From Candidatus Zixiibacteriota bacterium (GTDB taxonomy: Bacteria; Zixibacteria; MSB-5A5; GN15; FEB-12): DNA of 64,000 nucleotides. The notes under the pieces were generated by a model. That model was not told the origin of the DNA. It was given only the letters and a program-made list of their open reading frames with translations, and searched no databases. The translations under genes were made by a program, and so were the position numbers. Positions 55,187 to 63,981 of the stretch are shown piece after piece; positions within the stretch are counted from its first letter, which is position 1, and each line of letters opens with the position of its first letter. Location: positions 748,616-812,615 of the forward strand of contig DAOSXA010000001.1 in NCBI GenBank assembly GCA_035380245.1, in the 5' to 3' direction.

Positions 55187-55225
55187 GTTTCAGGTGTTGC
55201 AATTTGAAACGAGTTGCCGTTTCAA
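55187..55225. promoter_or_regulatory. Candidate enhancer-binding-protein site
   Basis: Perfect inverted repeat TTGAAAC-N8-GTTTCAA (55204-55210, 55219-55225) plus another GTTTCA half site at 55187-55192, spaced 32 bp (three helical turns) from the third. It is centred about 100 bp upstream of the sigma-54 start, where activators of the NtrC type bind. Confidence 0.6.
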
Positions 55226-55749
55226 CGAGCCCGCCGACGGTCCGATGATGCCCCGGTATTTGTTTCCGCTTGAGCGGGACATTGATTCCGAGAGAGGTGG
55301 CCAGAGGACAGATTCCCCGTTCTTACGATCCGTCTCTTAAAAGTCATGCCGTAGCGCGGGATCCCCGTGATCCCGCGGTATTCTTCGTGTGCGGCAGTCT
55401 TGGGAGGTCAGGTTGCAAGCAACCTGACACTGCCCCCTTCGCGAATCCCACCCGAGGGGTGGGGCACCAGGCCTTCGGCGGGCAGGGGATTTCGACGATT
55501 GGTTATCCACATTTGGCGTTTGCGATATCCTTGTAACCATCTTGTGTCATGGCGGTTGTGGCGAAATGGGTTCGTTTTACGCTTTTCGTTTTTCAACCGG
55601 GAGTGGGTCAGGACCCTCGCGGTCCTGACACTGACCTATAGGACCGACTCGCGACGGTTCTTACATGGAACATGTATGGAATGTGAAGAGGGGGGAGAGC
55701 ACGAGCAATGCGGTTCGGGGAAATCTTGGGCAATGCCGGACCGCCAGCC
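55226..55749. other. Gene-free region rich in palindromic hairpins
   Basis: Four strong hairpins: CGCGGGATC/GATCCCGCG (55356-55378); GTCAGGTTGC/GCAACCTGAC (55407-55428) enclosed by GGCAGT/ACTGCC; CCCACCC/GGGTGGG (55447-55463); GTCAGGACC/GGTCCTGAC (55607-55629). The second and fourth share CCTGACACTG at their right ends. They look like members of an extragenic palindrome family. No coding signal. Confidence 0.6.
55447..55467 (-). repeat. 21-bp palindromic element, left copy
   Basis: Reverse complement of the element at 63935-63955 with one mismatch. It contains a CCCACCC/GGGTGGG hairpin plus an asymmetric GCAC end that fixes orientation. The two copies bracket the restriction-modification operon. 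Confidence 0.65.
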
Positions 55750-58700
55750 CTAAGCCGCCCAATCCCCAGCGAACAACTCTGCCTGTTTCAGGATATTCTC
55801 TGTGGCCAAGAGCTGTTGGTCTGGTGGGTAGCCAAACTTTCTTAGTGTTCTCTTTACTATAGTTCGAAGTTTCGCCTGAACGCTCTCCTTGATAGTCCAG
55901 TCGATTGAAGCGTTACTCCGCACCTTCTCGACAAGAATACGGGCCAGTTCTCTTAGCGTCTCATCACCCAATACATCCCGTGCGCTCTGGTTATTGGCCA
56001 GTGCGTCGTAAAAAGCGATCTCGTCTTCCGTCAGATTCAGTTTGTTCCCGCGCTCGTCTTCAGCTTTAATGTGTTTCGCCAGTTCGATCAGTTCCTCGAT
56101 TACCTGCGCGGCGGACAAGAGGTTATTCTGATACTTCCGGATCGCATTTTCGAGCATCTCAGACAGCTTCTTCCCTTGAAGCATGTTCCGCTTCGAGCGA
56201 ATCCTGATTTCGTCCGCAAGTATCTTCTTGAGTAGCTCAAACGCCAAGTTACGGCGTTTCATTCCCTTGATCTCTTCAAGGAATTCATCGGATAGGATCG
56301 CGATATCCGGCCGCTTGATACCGGCGGCGTCGAATACATCGATCACACCTTCCGAAACGACCGCTCTATCTACAATCTGCCGAATAGCCGTGTCGATTTC
56401 CTCATCCGACTTGCCGCGGCCTGTTCGCTCGAATTTCGTGAGGCGTGCTTTGACCGTTTGGAAGAATCCAACATCGTCCTTGATTGCCATTGCCTTTTCA
56501 TGCGGGACCGAAAGCGCAAACGCCTTGGATAACAGCAAAACCTGTCGGATAAACCTGTCTTTGCCGTCCGGCAGTCCGAGAATATGCTCCTGAGCTTCAA
56601 GAATAATAGTCATCTTCTGCTTGGTATCAGCAGAATGGTACCGCTTGAAATCGAAACCGTTGAACAACTGACAGACGATTTCGTATTTCTCAAGCATCGT
56701 CGCTATAGCTTCGTCGATGTCCAGCGTTGGCGCACCCTGGCCGCCGCTCTCAGTATAGGTTGCGATAGCTTGCTTGAGTTCCGATGCGATGCCGATATAG
56801 TCGACGATCAACCCGCCCGGCTTATCCTTGAATACCCTATTGACGCGAGCGATAGCCTGCATCAGATTATGGCCGCGCATTGGTTTATCGACGTACATCG
56901 TGTGCAAACAGGGCACGTCGAATCCGGTTAGCCACATATCCCGGACTATGACCAGCTTCAGTCCGTCTTCCGGGTCCTTGAACCGCTCGGAAATCGCTTT
57001 GCGGTCTTCCTTGGTCGTGTGGTGAGGCTGCCAAGAGGCGGAGTCGCTCGAATTCGAGGTCATTATCACCTTCACCGCACCCTTGCGCTTATCGCCGTCG
57101 TGCCAGTCGGGGCGCAAAGCCACGATTTCTTCGTACAGGGCGACCGCAATCCTTCGACTCATTGCGACGATCATCGCCTTGCCCTCGAATACCTGCTGAC
57201 GATCTTCGAAGTGCTTGATGATGTCCTTGGCGACCGTCTTTAACCGGTCGGGGTGACCGACAATTGCCTCAAGCTGAGTCCACTTGGCCTTAGCTTTTTC
57301 CTTGGCGGTCGATTCCTCGTTTTCAGTGATGGCCTCGACCTCGGCATCAAGCTGTTCTTTCTCTTGCTCTTTCAAATGGATTTTGGCCAAGCGGGATTCA
57401 TAATAAATCCGGACAGTCGCGCCATCCCTGACCGCCTGGGCAATATCGTACACGTCCACGTACTCGCCGAAAACGGCTGGAGTGGACTTGTCTTCCTTCT
57501 CGATGGGCGTACCGGTGAAGCCGATAAACGTCGCGTTTGGTATAGCGTCCCTGAGATACTTCGCAAAACCGTAGGTCGTGTAGGCGTCGTCTCCGCGTAC
57601 TACGGTCTTCGCCCCGAAACCGTACTGACTCCGGTGGGCTTCGTCGGCTATCACTACGATGTTCTTACGGTCGGATAACTGGTCGAACTGCTCCGAGTCG
57701 CCCTCGGGAGAGAATTTCTGGATAGTCGTAAAGACGATGCCTCCTCCAGCGACCTTCAGCAGCTTCTTCAGGTGCTCGCGATTTTCGGCCTGTACGGGGT
57801 CCTGGCGGAGTAACTGTTTACATCCGGCAAAAGTGTCGAAAAGTTGGTCGTCAAGGTCGTTTCGGTCGGTGATAACCACGACCGTTGGGTTGTCCAATTC
57901 GAGGACTACGAGGCCGGAATAGAAAACCATCGAAAGCGACTTGCCGCTACCCTGAGTGTGCCAAACAACGCCACCCTTTCTACTGCCGGAGTCACTCGCC
58001 GCTGTTTTAGTCGAGGCAACCGCCTTCTTCACCGCATAGTACTGGTGATAGGCGGCGATCTTCTTGGCGGTTTCAATCACGGTCAAGCCGGACTTGGGAT
58101 CCTCGCGCTTGGTCTTCTCGAATACGGTAAATTGCTTGATAAGATCGAGCAGGACGTCCGGGCGAAGCATCCCCTTGATAATGGTCTCCAACTGTGGGAC
58201 CGTTTTCGCGTCTTCCTGGCTACCATCCGATGTCTTCCATGTCATGAAGCGCGACCAATCCGCCGTCAGGGAACCGGCCTTAGCGTCCAGTCCGTCAGAC
58301 GCCACCAGAATGCCGTTGTAATGAAACAGATTACCGATGGCATCCTTGTAGTTCTGAAGCTGTCTGAAAGCTTTCTTGACGGTGGCGTTCTCATCGGCTG
58401 GGTTCTTGAGTTCGATCACAACCAGCGGCAGGCCGTTTACCATCAGGACCACGTCCGGTCTCTTGTGGGCCGTGCCCTGCATAACCGTAAACTGATTACA
58501 GACGACCAAGTCGTTGTCCGCCGGATCGGCGAAATCCACCAGCCACACCTTATCACCTTTGACGCCGCTCTCGGCGAGATATTCGACATCGACGCCATTT
58601 GTGAGCATGGCGTGGAACGCCTCGTTGTTCTCGACGAGGTTCTGCGTGGGCAGATTAGCAACCATCTTCAGAGCTTGCTCGCGTGCCTCGTCGGGTACCG

Positions 58701-58869
58701 CCGGATTCAGCCGGTCGATGGACGCCTTTAGTCTTTGCCGAAGTATCACAACGGATGAATCGCCTCGCTCGGTTTCCCACTCTTCAGGGGACAGGTAGGA
58801 ATACCCCTGCTCTTCGAGGAGTTCTATTGCGAGTTGTTCGACCGCGTCTTCTGATATCTTACTTGTCAT
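55750..58869 (-). CDS. hsdR: Type I restriction endonuclease subunit R
   Basis: 1039 residues, full length. The N-terminal nuclease domain has the PD-(D/E)xK core VVLMVNGLPLVVIELKNP with the trailing QLQNY motif. The SF2 translocase has WHTQGSGKSLSM (Walker A), VVIADEAHRSQYG (DEAH), FIGFTGTP and the later QAIARVNR motif. A helical C-terminal domain follows for HsdM/HsdS contact. It cuts unmethylated DNA away from the recognition site after translocation. It is last in the operon and overlaps the Shedu gene by 4 bp. Confidence 0.95.
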   Translation of the reverse strand: MTSKISEDAVEQLAIELLEEQGYSYLSPEEWETERGDSSVVILRQRLKASIDRLNPAVPDEAREQALKMVANLPTQNLVENNEAFHAMLTNGVDVEYLAESGVKGDKVWLVDFADPADNDLVVCNQFTVMQGTAHKRPDVVLMVNGLPLVVIELKNPADENATVKKAFRQLQNYKDAIGNLFHYNGILVASDGLDAKAGSLTADWSRFMTWKTSDGSQEDAKTVPQLETIIKGMLRPDVLLDLIKQFTVFEKTKREDPKSGLTVIETAKKIAAYHQYYAVKKAVASTKTAASDSGSRKGGVVWHTQGSGKSLSMVFYSGLVVLELDNPTVVVITDRNDLDDQLFDTFAGCKQLLRQDPVQAENREHLKKLLKVAGGGIVFTTIQKFSPEGDSEQFDQLSDRKNIVVIADEAHRSQYGFGAKTVVRGDDAYTTYGFAKYLRDAIPNATFIGFTGTPIEKEDKSTPAVFGEYVDVYDIAQAVRDGATVRIYYESRLAKIHLKEQEKEQLDAEVEAITENEESTAKEKAKAKWTQLEAIVGHPDRLKTVAKDIIKHFEDRQQVFEGKAMIVAMSRRIAVALYEEIVALRPDWHDGDKRKGAVKVIMTSNSSDSASWQPHHTTKEDRKAISERFKDPEDGLKLVIVRDMWLTGFDVPCLHTMYVDKPMRGHNLMQAIARVNRVFKDKPGGLIVDYIGIASELKQAIATYTESGGQGAPTLDIDEAIATMLEKYEIVCQLFNGFDFKRYHSADTKQKMTIILEAQEHILGLPDGKDRFIRQVLLLSKAFALSVPHEKAMAIKDDVGFFQTVKARLTKFERTGRGKSDEEIDTAIRQIVDRAVVSEGVIDVFDAAGIKRPDIAILSDEFLEEIKGMKRRNLAFELLKKILADEIRIRSKRNMLQGKKLSEMLENAIRKYQNNLLSAAQVIEELIELAKHIKAEDERGNKLNLTEDEIAFYDALANNQSARDVLGDETLRELARILVEKVRSNASIDWTIKESVQAKLRTIVKRTLRKFGYPPDQQLLATENILKQAELFAGDWAA

Positions 58870-60047
58870 TCGTCTTCAGATAAATCTCTGTTATAGATTG
58901 CCACAATCTCGCTACCACGTTGCATCAAATCCGTATAGGTCAGCACCTCAATACCGTGTAGCGAGTAGTTAAGTTTCCGCAGAGCTTTCAGCTTTTGTGA
59001 CTTCCAGTTGCTCTTGTTTCCAATCAGAATGTAAGCCCTCGGCTTGATAATGTGCAGTTCAAGACCATACTTGTCTTTGATCTCTTCCTTCAGCTGTAGC
59101 TGATACAACTCAATATCGTTGAGGTAGTTTACGACTTGGCCAATTGCTTTGTTGGCTTCCGTAGACCATCGATACGAACCGGGGTGAGATGCGTCATCTT
59201 CGATTACGCTATGCGAAGGGAGCTTTATCTCAAGTATGTCAAGAAAGCCATCGATGGTAGGGAACAAATAGTCCGGCATGCTGCCGGTAATGTTAATCTT
59301 CTGCTTCTCGATGGCTGATTGGTAATTGACACCGAACATCCAGTTGTTCGCATATATCCAACTCTGCCATGAATTCTTCCCGGCCGTCTCTTTGTATTTC
59401 CTGCCCATTCTGTCCATGCATTCCTTCAGTTTCTGCTGAAATACAAAGATATTCGACTGCCTTTGCAGCTGCTCAAGCTGGGCTACATCTTTCTTGAGCA
59501 CGGTCTCCTTGGTCTTTAAGTCCTTGATGACATTCTGGGTCTCTTGGATTATTGCTTTCTTGTTCTTTTCCTTTTGGGATAGTTCTTTCAATACCTCCGG
59601 TAATTGCTTTCCTATCTTTCTTAAATCCTTATCAGAAACTCTGGCTTTATCATATTGGTAATCCTTTGGGAAGTTCTGATTCAGGAAGAAACTTGCACCG
59701 TCCAATCCTGTCTCTCGGTAAATTGCGAAAAACCGAGAACTAGTGGCTTCCCTGTATTTCTTATAACTTATAGTAATCTGCTTTGTCGTCTTACTGCTTT
59801 GGTCATCATGAGTAAAAACGATCTTGATGACTCTGTCTTTTTCTCTGATCTTCTCATATAGATGCTTGAACCCCCTTAATGCCATACCACGCTCAAACAA
59901 AGAGAGCAGCGTGTCACCGCTTCGCTTTGACTTGGTCTTGCTTAGTTCCTTCTTAAGTTCGGGTGTCAGATAAACTTCAATATCACCTAGCTTGCCGAAG
60001 GATTTAGCATTTGTGACTTTTACTTTGATCAGTGTGGATTTAGCCAT
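58866..60047 (-). CDS. Shedu-type (DUF4263) anti-phage nuclease
   Basis: 393 residues from the ATG at 60047; GGTGG nine bases upstream lies in the last codons of hsdS. The N-terminal region (about 1-130) is of mixed alpha/beta type without a family that I know. A long coiled coil follows (about 135-215, Lys/Glu/Gln-rich). The C-terminal DUF4263 domain has the PD-(D/E)xK-like core MPDYLFPTIDGFLDILEIKL near 270-290, preceded by NNWMFG and followed by AIGQVVNYLNDIELYQLQ and KPRAYILIGN. Shedu (SduA) proteins are single-gene defence nucleases. Here the gene sits between hsdS and hsdR, four bp after one and overlapping the other by four, so it is an integral operon member. Confidence 0.85.
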   Translation of the reverse strand: MAKSTLIKVKVTNAKSFGKLGDIEVYLTPELKKELSKTKSKRSGDTLLSLFERGMALRGFKHLYEKIREKDRVIKIVFTHDDQSSKTTKQITISYKKYREATSSRFFAIYRETGLDGASFFLNQNFPKDYQYDKARVSDKDLRKIGKQLPEVLKELSQKEKNKKAIIQETQNVIKDLKTKETVLKKDVAQLEQLQRQSNIFVFQQKLKECMDRMGRKYKETAGKNSWQSWIYANNWMFGVNYQSAIEKQKINITGSMPDYLFPTIDGFLDILEIKLPSHSVIEDDASHPGSYRWSTEANKAIGQVVNYLNDIELYQLQLKEEIKDKYGLELHIIKPRAYILIGNKSNWKSQKLKALRKLNYSLHGIEVLTYTDLMQRGSEIVAIYNRDLSEDE

Positions 60048-60051
60048 AGAT

Positions 60052-61236
60052 TTATGCCACCCCAACTCTTATTTCCCCGCTCATCAGTTTCGGAAGCAGT
60101 GAATCGCGCAGCTTGGCAAGGATTGCGGTTTGCCTGGCATTCGTAGCCAGCTTCAACGTAAGCGGCTTTGTTATGGTAGCGTGTTCCAATAAGACGTGTG
60201 TATCGGGCACGACCGCGTTTAGTGCCCGGAAACTGGACTTGTTGATCTCATCAAATGTACTGCCACCTGCACTGGCTTTGATGCGCCTCATATTCTGTTG
60301 TACCCAACCATAGACGTATGATTGCGGAAACGCTCCATTGCAGATCATTCCTATGATCCCTTGATTTATTACTAATGGAATGGTAGCAACGGCCAGATAT
60401 CCGATTGGTGCCCTGGATGACATCACAATAGTATCCGCAGGCAATACTCCCGAACTAATTTGACTTGCACCCAATTCATTTACACACCTCTCAGCGCCCA
60501 TAACAACTGGGACCGATAACTGCGATAGGTCCTTCGGAGTCAAGAACGGAATAGCCCCACCATTCCAGAAATCGGGATTCTTGGTACTCGGGGTGGAGCC
60601 GCCGACACACTTAACGGAATCGCCTATCGGTCCCACTCGCCAGCCAGCCGGGATTCGTCCAAGTTCGGAGTCGGTCATCTTGCCGCCGCTGGCCTTGTAG
60701 GGCTTGCCGTTCTTGTCCGGGAAGTTAAACTCGACAAACCACTCTTTGAAGATGGCCTGGGCGATCTTCTCAAGGGTTTCGTTCTGCCTGCGGAGCAACT
60801 CGATCTTGTCGTCCAGCGACGACAGCACCGCCGCAATCGCCTTCTGCTCCGGAAGCGAAGGTAATAGAACTGGCAACTGATAGAAGGATTCCCGACTCGT
60901 GGACGGAATAGCTGATCCGCTATCCATATTGTTGATGTCATACGTAAGCAGACAGTAATACGCCCAGCGCAAGTCGAATGCTTGCTTAGGTTCAAGATAG
61001 AATGCCGTATCTATGACAAAGAACGGCTCGGGGGAGTAGTGGATCCCGCGATAGGCACCTTTGCGACCGACAACAATGCCGGGGTGAGTGCAAAGCGCTT
61101 TATCATGCCAACCGATCGGACCATTCGTTCCGTAAACACGATACCTGCCCTGCTGAGCACGATAGTCACGAAGTGACTTACCATACTCGAGTGTGGCAAT
61201 ATCTCCCCATTCACATTGTTGCCATTTTTGATTCAT
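60052..61236 (-). CDS. hsdS: Type I restriction-modification specificity subunit S
   Basis: 394 residues from the ATG beginning MNQKWQQCEWGDIATLEYGK, the normal HsdS opening. The longer frame would overlap the upstream gene. Two target-recognition domains (about 1-140 and 200-350) flank a central conserved helix region (LPEQKAIAAVLSSLDDKIEL, then IFKEWFVEFNFP). A shorter second helical region closes the protein. It sets the bipartite DNA target for HsdM and HsdR. The ribosome site is weak, and the 10-bp gap suggests coupling to the winged-helix gene upstream. Confidence 0.92.
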   Translation of the reverse strand: MNQKWQQCEWGDIATLEYGKSLRDYRAQQGRYRVYGTNGPIGWHDKALCTHPGIVVGRKGAYRGIHYSPEPFFVIDTAFYLEPKQAFDLRWAYYCLLTYDINNMDSGSAIPSTSRESFYQLPVLLPSLPEQKAIAAVLSSLDDKIELLRRQNETLEKIAQAIFKEWFVEFNFPDKNGKPYKASGGKMTDSELGRIPAGWRVGPIGDSVKCVGGSTPSTKNPDFWNGGAIPFLTPKDLSQLSVPVVMGAERCVNELGASQISSGVLPADTIVMSSRAPIGYLAVATIPLVINQGIIGMICNGAFPQSYVYGWVQQNMRRIKASAGGSTFDEINKSSFRALNAVVPDTHVLLEHATITKPLTLKLATNARQTAILAKLRDSLLPKLMSGEIRVGVA

Positions 61237-61246
61237 CGCATTACCA

Positions 61247-61924
61247 TCATGAGATAAAGCCCTGTATAAGCTCTCCAACTTTGCTAACCAGCGACGCGCA
61301 ACCGCCTATGGCGGCCGCACTTTTCACCGCCGTCCAAGCGGCTTGAATTATGCCCGAGTTTGGTTCAGGTTTAGCCAGTTGCGTCTGAATGGTCTGAATA
61401 TCCGCAGCATAGCCGATCTTTTCAGCATCAGGTGCATCTGAGTTGGTTATTGCGTCTCGAAGGTCGGCGAGCGCTTGTCCCAAGTCACTAAACTGGGCAT
61501 TGATCTGATTCCCGTCACCAAGCGTAATGATGTTCTGACCAGTTGCTTCGATTTTAATGCCGTGAAACGTCGATCTTGTGAACTCACCCGGCCCCTCAAT
61601 CTTGTCGATACCTGCAGCAGTGATTTGATAAAACGTAGTGGTAGAGGGTATCATCGTCCCTCTCTTTGACTGGAACTGTTTTTCCACTTCCTTTTCTTCC
61701 ACCCAGCCCTGACTGATAAGGTAGGTTAAATTGCTCTGCACCTCTTGTTGAGAAAGCATGTGTTGGGCTTTCAATTCCGCCTTGACATCGCTGATCTTTA
61801 TCGCGGAACCTTTCTTGCCCATGCTACTCGTTGCATTCTTGTTGCGGTCGTAGAAATACTGGAGTAGTAGCTGGCGAATTTCGTTATTAGAGCGCGCGGG
61901 TTGTACAGCTTTCTTCTTAGCCAT
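61247..61924 (-). CDS. Winged-helix protein of unknown function in the RM operon
   Basis: 225 residues from the ATG at 61924, which has a G-rich GAGGGGGG site eight bases upstream. Residues about 10-115 look like a winged helix (IRQLLLQYFYD, ISDVKAELKAQ, EVQSNLTYLISQGWVEEKEV, FYQITAAGIDKIEG). Then comes a short beta stretch with GIKIEATGQNIITLGDGNQI, a helical stretch, and a C-terminal hydrophobic helix (AAWTAVKSAAAIGGCASLV) that could enter a membrane. I know of no named family. Its place between hsdM and hsdS suggests an accessory, regulator or effector of the defence operon. Confidence 0.7.
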   Translation of the reverse strand: MAKKKAVQPARSNNEIRQLLLQYFYDRNKNATSSMGKKGSAIKISDVKAELKAQHMLSQQEVQSNLTYLISQGWVEEKEVEKQFQSKRGTMIPSTTTFYQITAAGIDKIEGPGEFTRSTFHGIKIEATGQNIITLGDGNQINAQFSDLGQALADLRDAITNSDAPDAEKIGYAADIQTIQTQLAKPEPNSGIIQAAWTAVKSAAAIGGCASLVSKVGELIQGFIS

Positions 61925-61971
61925 AGTTATTTCCCCCCTCATAATTGATAGTAAAGACAACGGAATATTTA

Positions 61972-63531
61972 TTATCGTAAATCATATCCAACTTTCTTGA
62001 GCTGTTTCTTCATCTCCGCATTCAGCCGCTGTTCTTCTTCCAGTTGGGCCGTCAATTCGCCGGTCAGCTTCTTCATCTTCTCATCGAAAGGCACGCCGTC
62101 ATCGACACCATCTGGGACACCGACATAACGGCCCGGAGTCAGCACGTACTTGTGCTTCTGGACCTCATCCAGCGTGGCCGACTTGCAGAAACCCTTTACG
62201 TCTTCGTACTTGCCGCTTTTATTGCGCCACTCATGGTAAGTGCCGGCAATGCGGGCGATATCTTCATCGGTAAAGACACGGTGGGTGCGGTCGATCATGT
62301 GCCCAACATCCCCGGCGTCAATGAACAACATCTCGCCCTGACGCTTGCGGTCTCCGTTGCCCGCCTTCTTGCGGGACAGAAACCACAGGCAGGCCGGTAT
62401 GCCGGTGTTGTAAAACAATTGTTTTGGGAGAGCCACGATGCAATCAACCAGGTCGGCCTCGACAATGTTCTTCCTCATATCACCCTCGCTCGAGGTGTTG
62501 GACGAAAGCGACCCGTTAGCCAGTACCAACCCCATGATCCCCTTCGGCGACAAGTGGTAGACCATGTGTTGCATCCAGGCGTAGTTAGCGTTGCTGGTCG
62601 GAGGGACGCCGTACTTCCAGCGAGCGTCCTTGCGAAGCAGTTCGCCGCTCCAGTCGCTGTCGTTGAACGGTGGATTAGCCAGAATAAAATCTGCTTTCAA
62701 GTCCGGATGGGCATCTCTGAGGAATGATCCTTCGTTATTCCATTTAACCTGCGAGCCGTCGATACCACGAATGGCCAGATTCATCCGGCACAGGTGGTAG
62801 GTCGTCTGGTTGCTTTCTTGACCGTAAACTGAGATATCGTCGATCTTGCCCCGATGCTCTTTGACAAATTTCTCGCTCATGACGAACATGCCGCCGGAAC
62901 CGCAACAGGGATCATAGACACGGCCCTTGTACGGCGCAATCATCTCGACCATCGTCTGGACTATCGACTTCGGGGTATAGAACTGGCCGCCCTTCTTGCC
63001 TTCGAGGGAGGCAAACTCGCCGAGGAAATACTCATACACGCGCCCCAACAGGTCTTTGCTCTTCGAGGCCTCGTCACCCAATGCGATATTACCGATCAGG
63101 TCGATCAGCCCGCCAAGCGAAGCCTTATCTAGATTGGGACGGGCAAAAACCTTCGGTAGAACTCCCTTGAGTGTGGGATTCTCCTTTTCGAGGGCCTCCA
63201 TCGCATTGTCGACATCCTTGCCAATAGTGGGTTGTTTAGCGCGGGAGTGGAGGTACGACCACCGGGCGATCTGTGGTACCCAGAAGACGTTTTCACCCGT
63301 GTATTCGTCTTTAGCTTCCGGATCGGCCCCTTCATTCCTGGCTTCTTCCGTTTCGAGTTTGGCGTGCAGGGCCTCGAACGAGTCGCTGATGTACTTCAGA
63401 AAGATCAGCCCAAGGACGATATGCTTGTACTCGGCGGCGTCCATGTTCTTACGGAGTTTGTCGGCCGCCTTGAAGAGCGTCTTCTCGAACCGCTCGTTGT
63501 TGTTCTTTTTCTCTTTCTTTACTCGTGGCAT
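61972..63531 (-). CDS. hsdM: Type I restriction-modification DNA methyltransferase subunit M
   Basis: 519 residues. N-terminal helical domain (KTLFKAADKLRKNMDAAEYK, HIVLGLIFLKYISDSF). The adenine methyltransferase core has motif I VYDPCCGSGGMFV and motif IV DFILANPPFND. A C-terminal tail follows (GRYVGVP then a coiled segment). It methylates adenine at the HsdS-defined target and forms part of the restriction complex. First gene of the operon hsdM, winged-helix protein, hsdS, Shedu, hsdR. Confidence 0.95.
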   Translation of the reverse strand: MPRVKKEKKNNNERFEKTLFKAADKLRKNMDAAEYKHIVLGLIFLKYISDSFEALHAKLETEEARNEGADPEAKDEYTGENVFWVPQIARWSYLHSRAKQPTIGKDVDNAMEALEKENPTLKGVLPKVFARPNLDKASLGGLIDLIGNIALGDEASKSKDLLGRVYEYFLGEFASLEGKKGGQFYTPKSIVQTMVEMIAPYKGRVYDPCCGSGGMFVMSEKFVKEHRGKIDDISVYGQESNQTTYHLCRMNLAIRGIDGSQVKWNNEGSFLRDAHPDLKADFILANPPFNDSDWSGELLRKDARWKYGVPPTSNANYAWMQHMVYHLSPKGIMGLVLANGSLSSNTSSEGDMRKNIVEADLVDCIVALPKQLFYNTGIPACLWFLSRKKAGNGDRKRQGEMLFIDAGDVGHMIDRTHRVFTDEDIARIAGTYHEWRNKSGKYEDVKGFCKSATLDEVQKHKYVLTPGRYVGVPDGVDDGVPFDEKMKKLTGELTAQLEEEQRLNAEMKKQLKKVGYDLR

Positions 63532-63934
63532 ATCTTCACTTCATTAAATCATCAAGCGTTACGACCAAGGTGTTCGCTAGCTTGTTATCGGTTTCGAGTC
63601 TTGGATCTGACGCGCGAATGGAGTTGGCTAGCCACAGTCAGAATATCCCCCCATGCGGATCGGCTTGTGAGCAAGTCGGGTTGTTCGGTCGCGGCATGGC
63701 TCCTCCCGCTCGCGCGGTAATAGCTTTGTATCTCCCAATTGCAGTCCAAAGTAAGGCTCCGATGCGAAAAAAGCAAGGGGGAGGCAATTGCAAAAAGACC
63801 ACAAGAACTGTGGAGGTGGAGGGGGCGAGCGAGTATGTAAACGAAAGAGGCAATATATTGGCTATGAGTAGAAAACAGCGTGCCGCCAATCGGCGCAACG
63901 CGTGGTGACGGCAACTGTACATCGAAACCTCTTT

Positions 63935-63955
63935 GTGCCCCACCTCTCGGGTGGG
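63935..63955 (+). repeat. 21-bp palindromic element, right copy
   Basis: Starts GTGCCCCACC and ends CGGGTGGG. It matches the reverse complement of 55447-55467 at 20 of 21 bases. Confidence 0.65.
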
Positions 63956-63963
63956 ACCTTTCT

Positions 63964-63981
63964 TTCCCGCGAAAGCGGGAA
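63964..63981. repeat. Short hairpin TTCCCGC-GAAA-GCGGGAA
   Basis: Seven-bp perfect stem with a GAAA tetraloop, nine bases from the 21-bp element. Such paired hairpins are typical of REP-like extragenic repeats. Confidence 0.5.

Noticed and set aside
55750..58869. Possible frameshift or truncation of hsdR near the palindrome-rich edge
   Set aside because: The frame is intact over 1039 residues with all nuclease and helicase motifs and a normal C-terminal domain.
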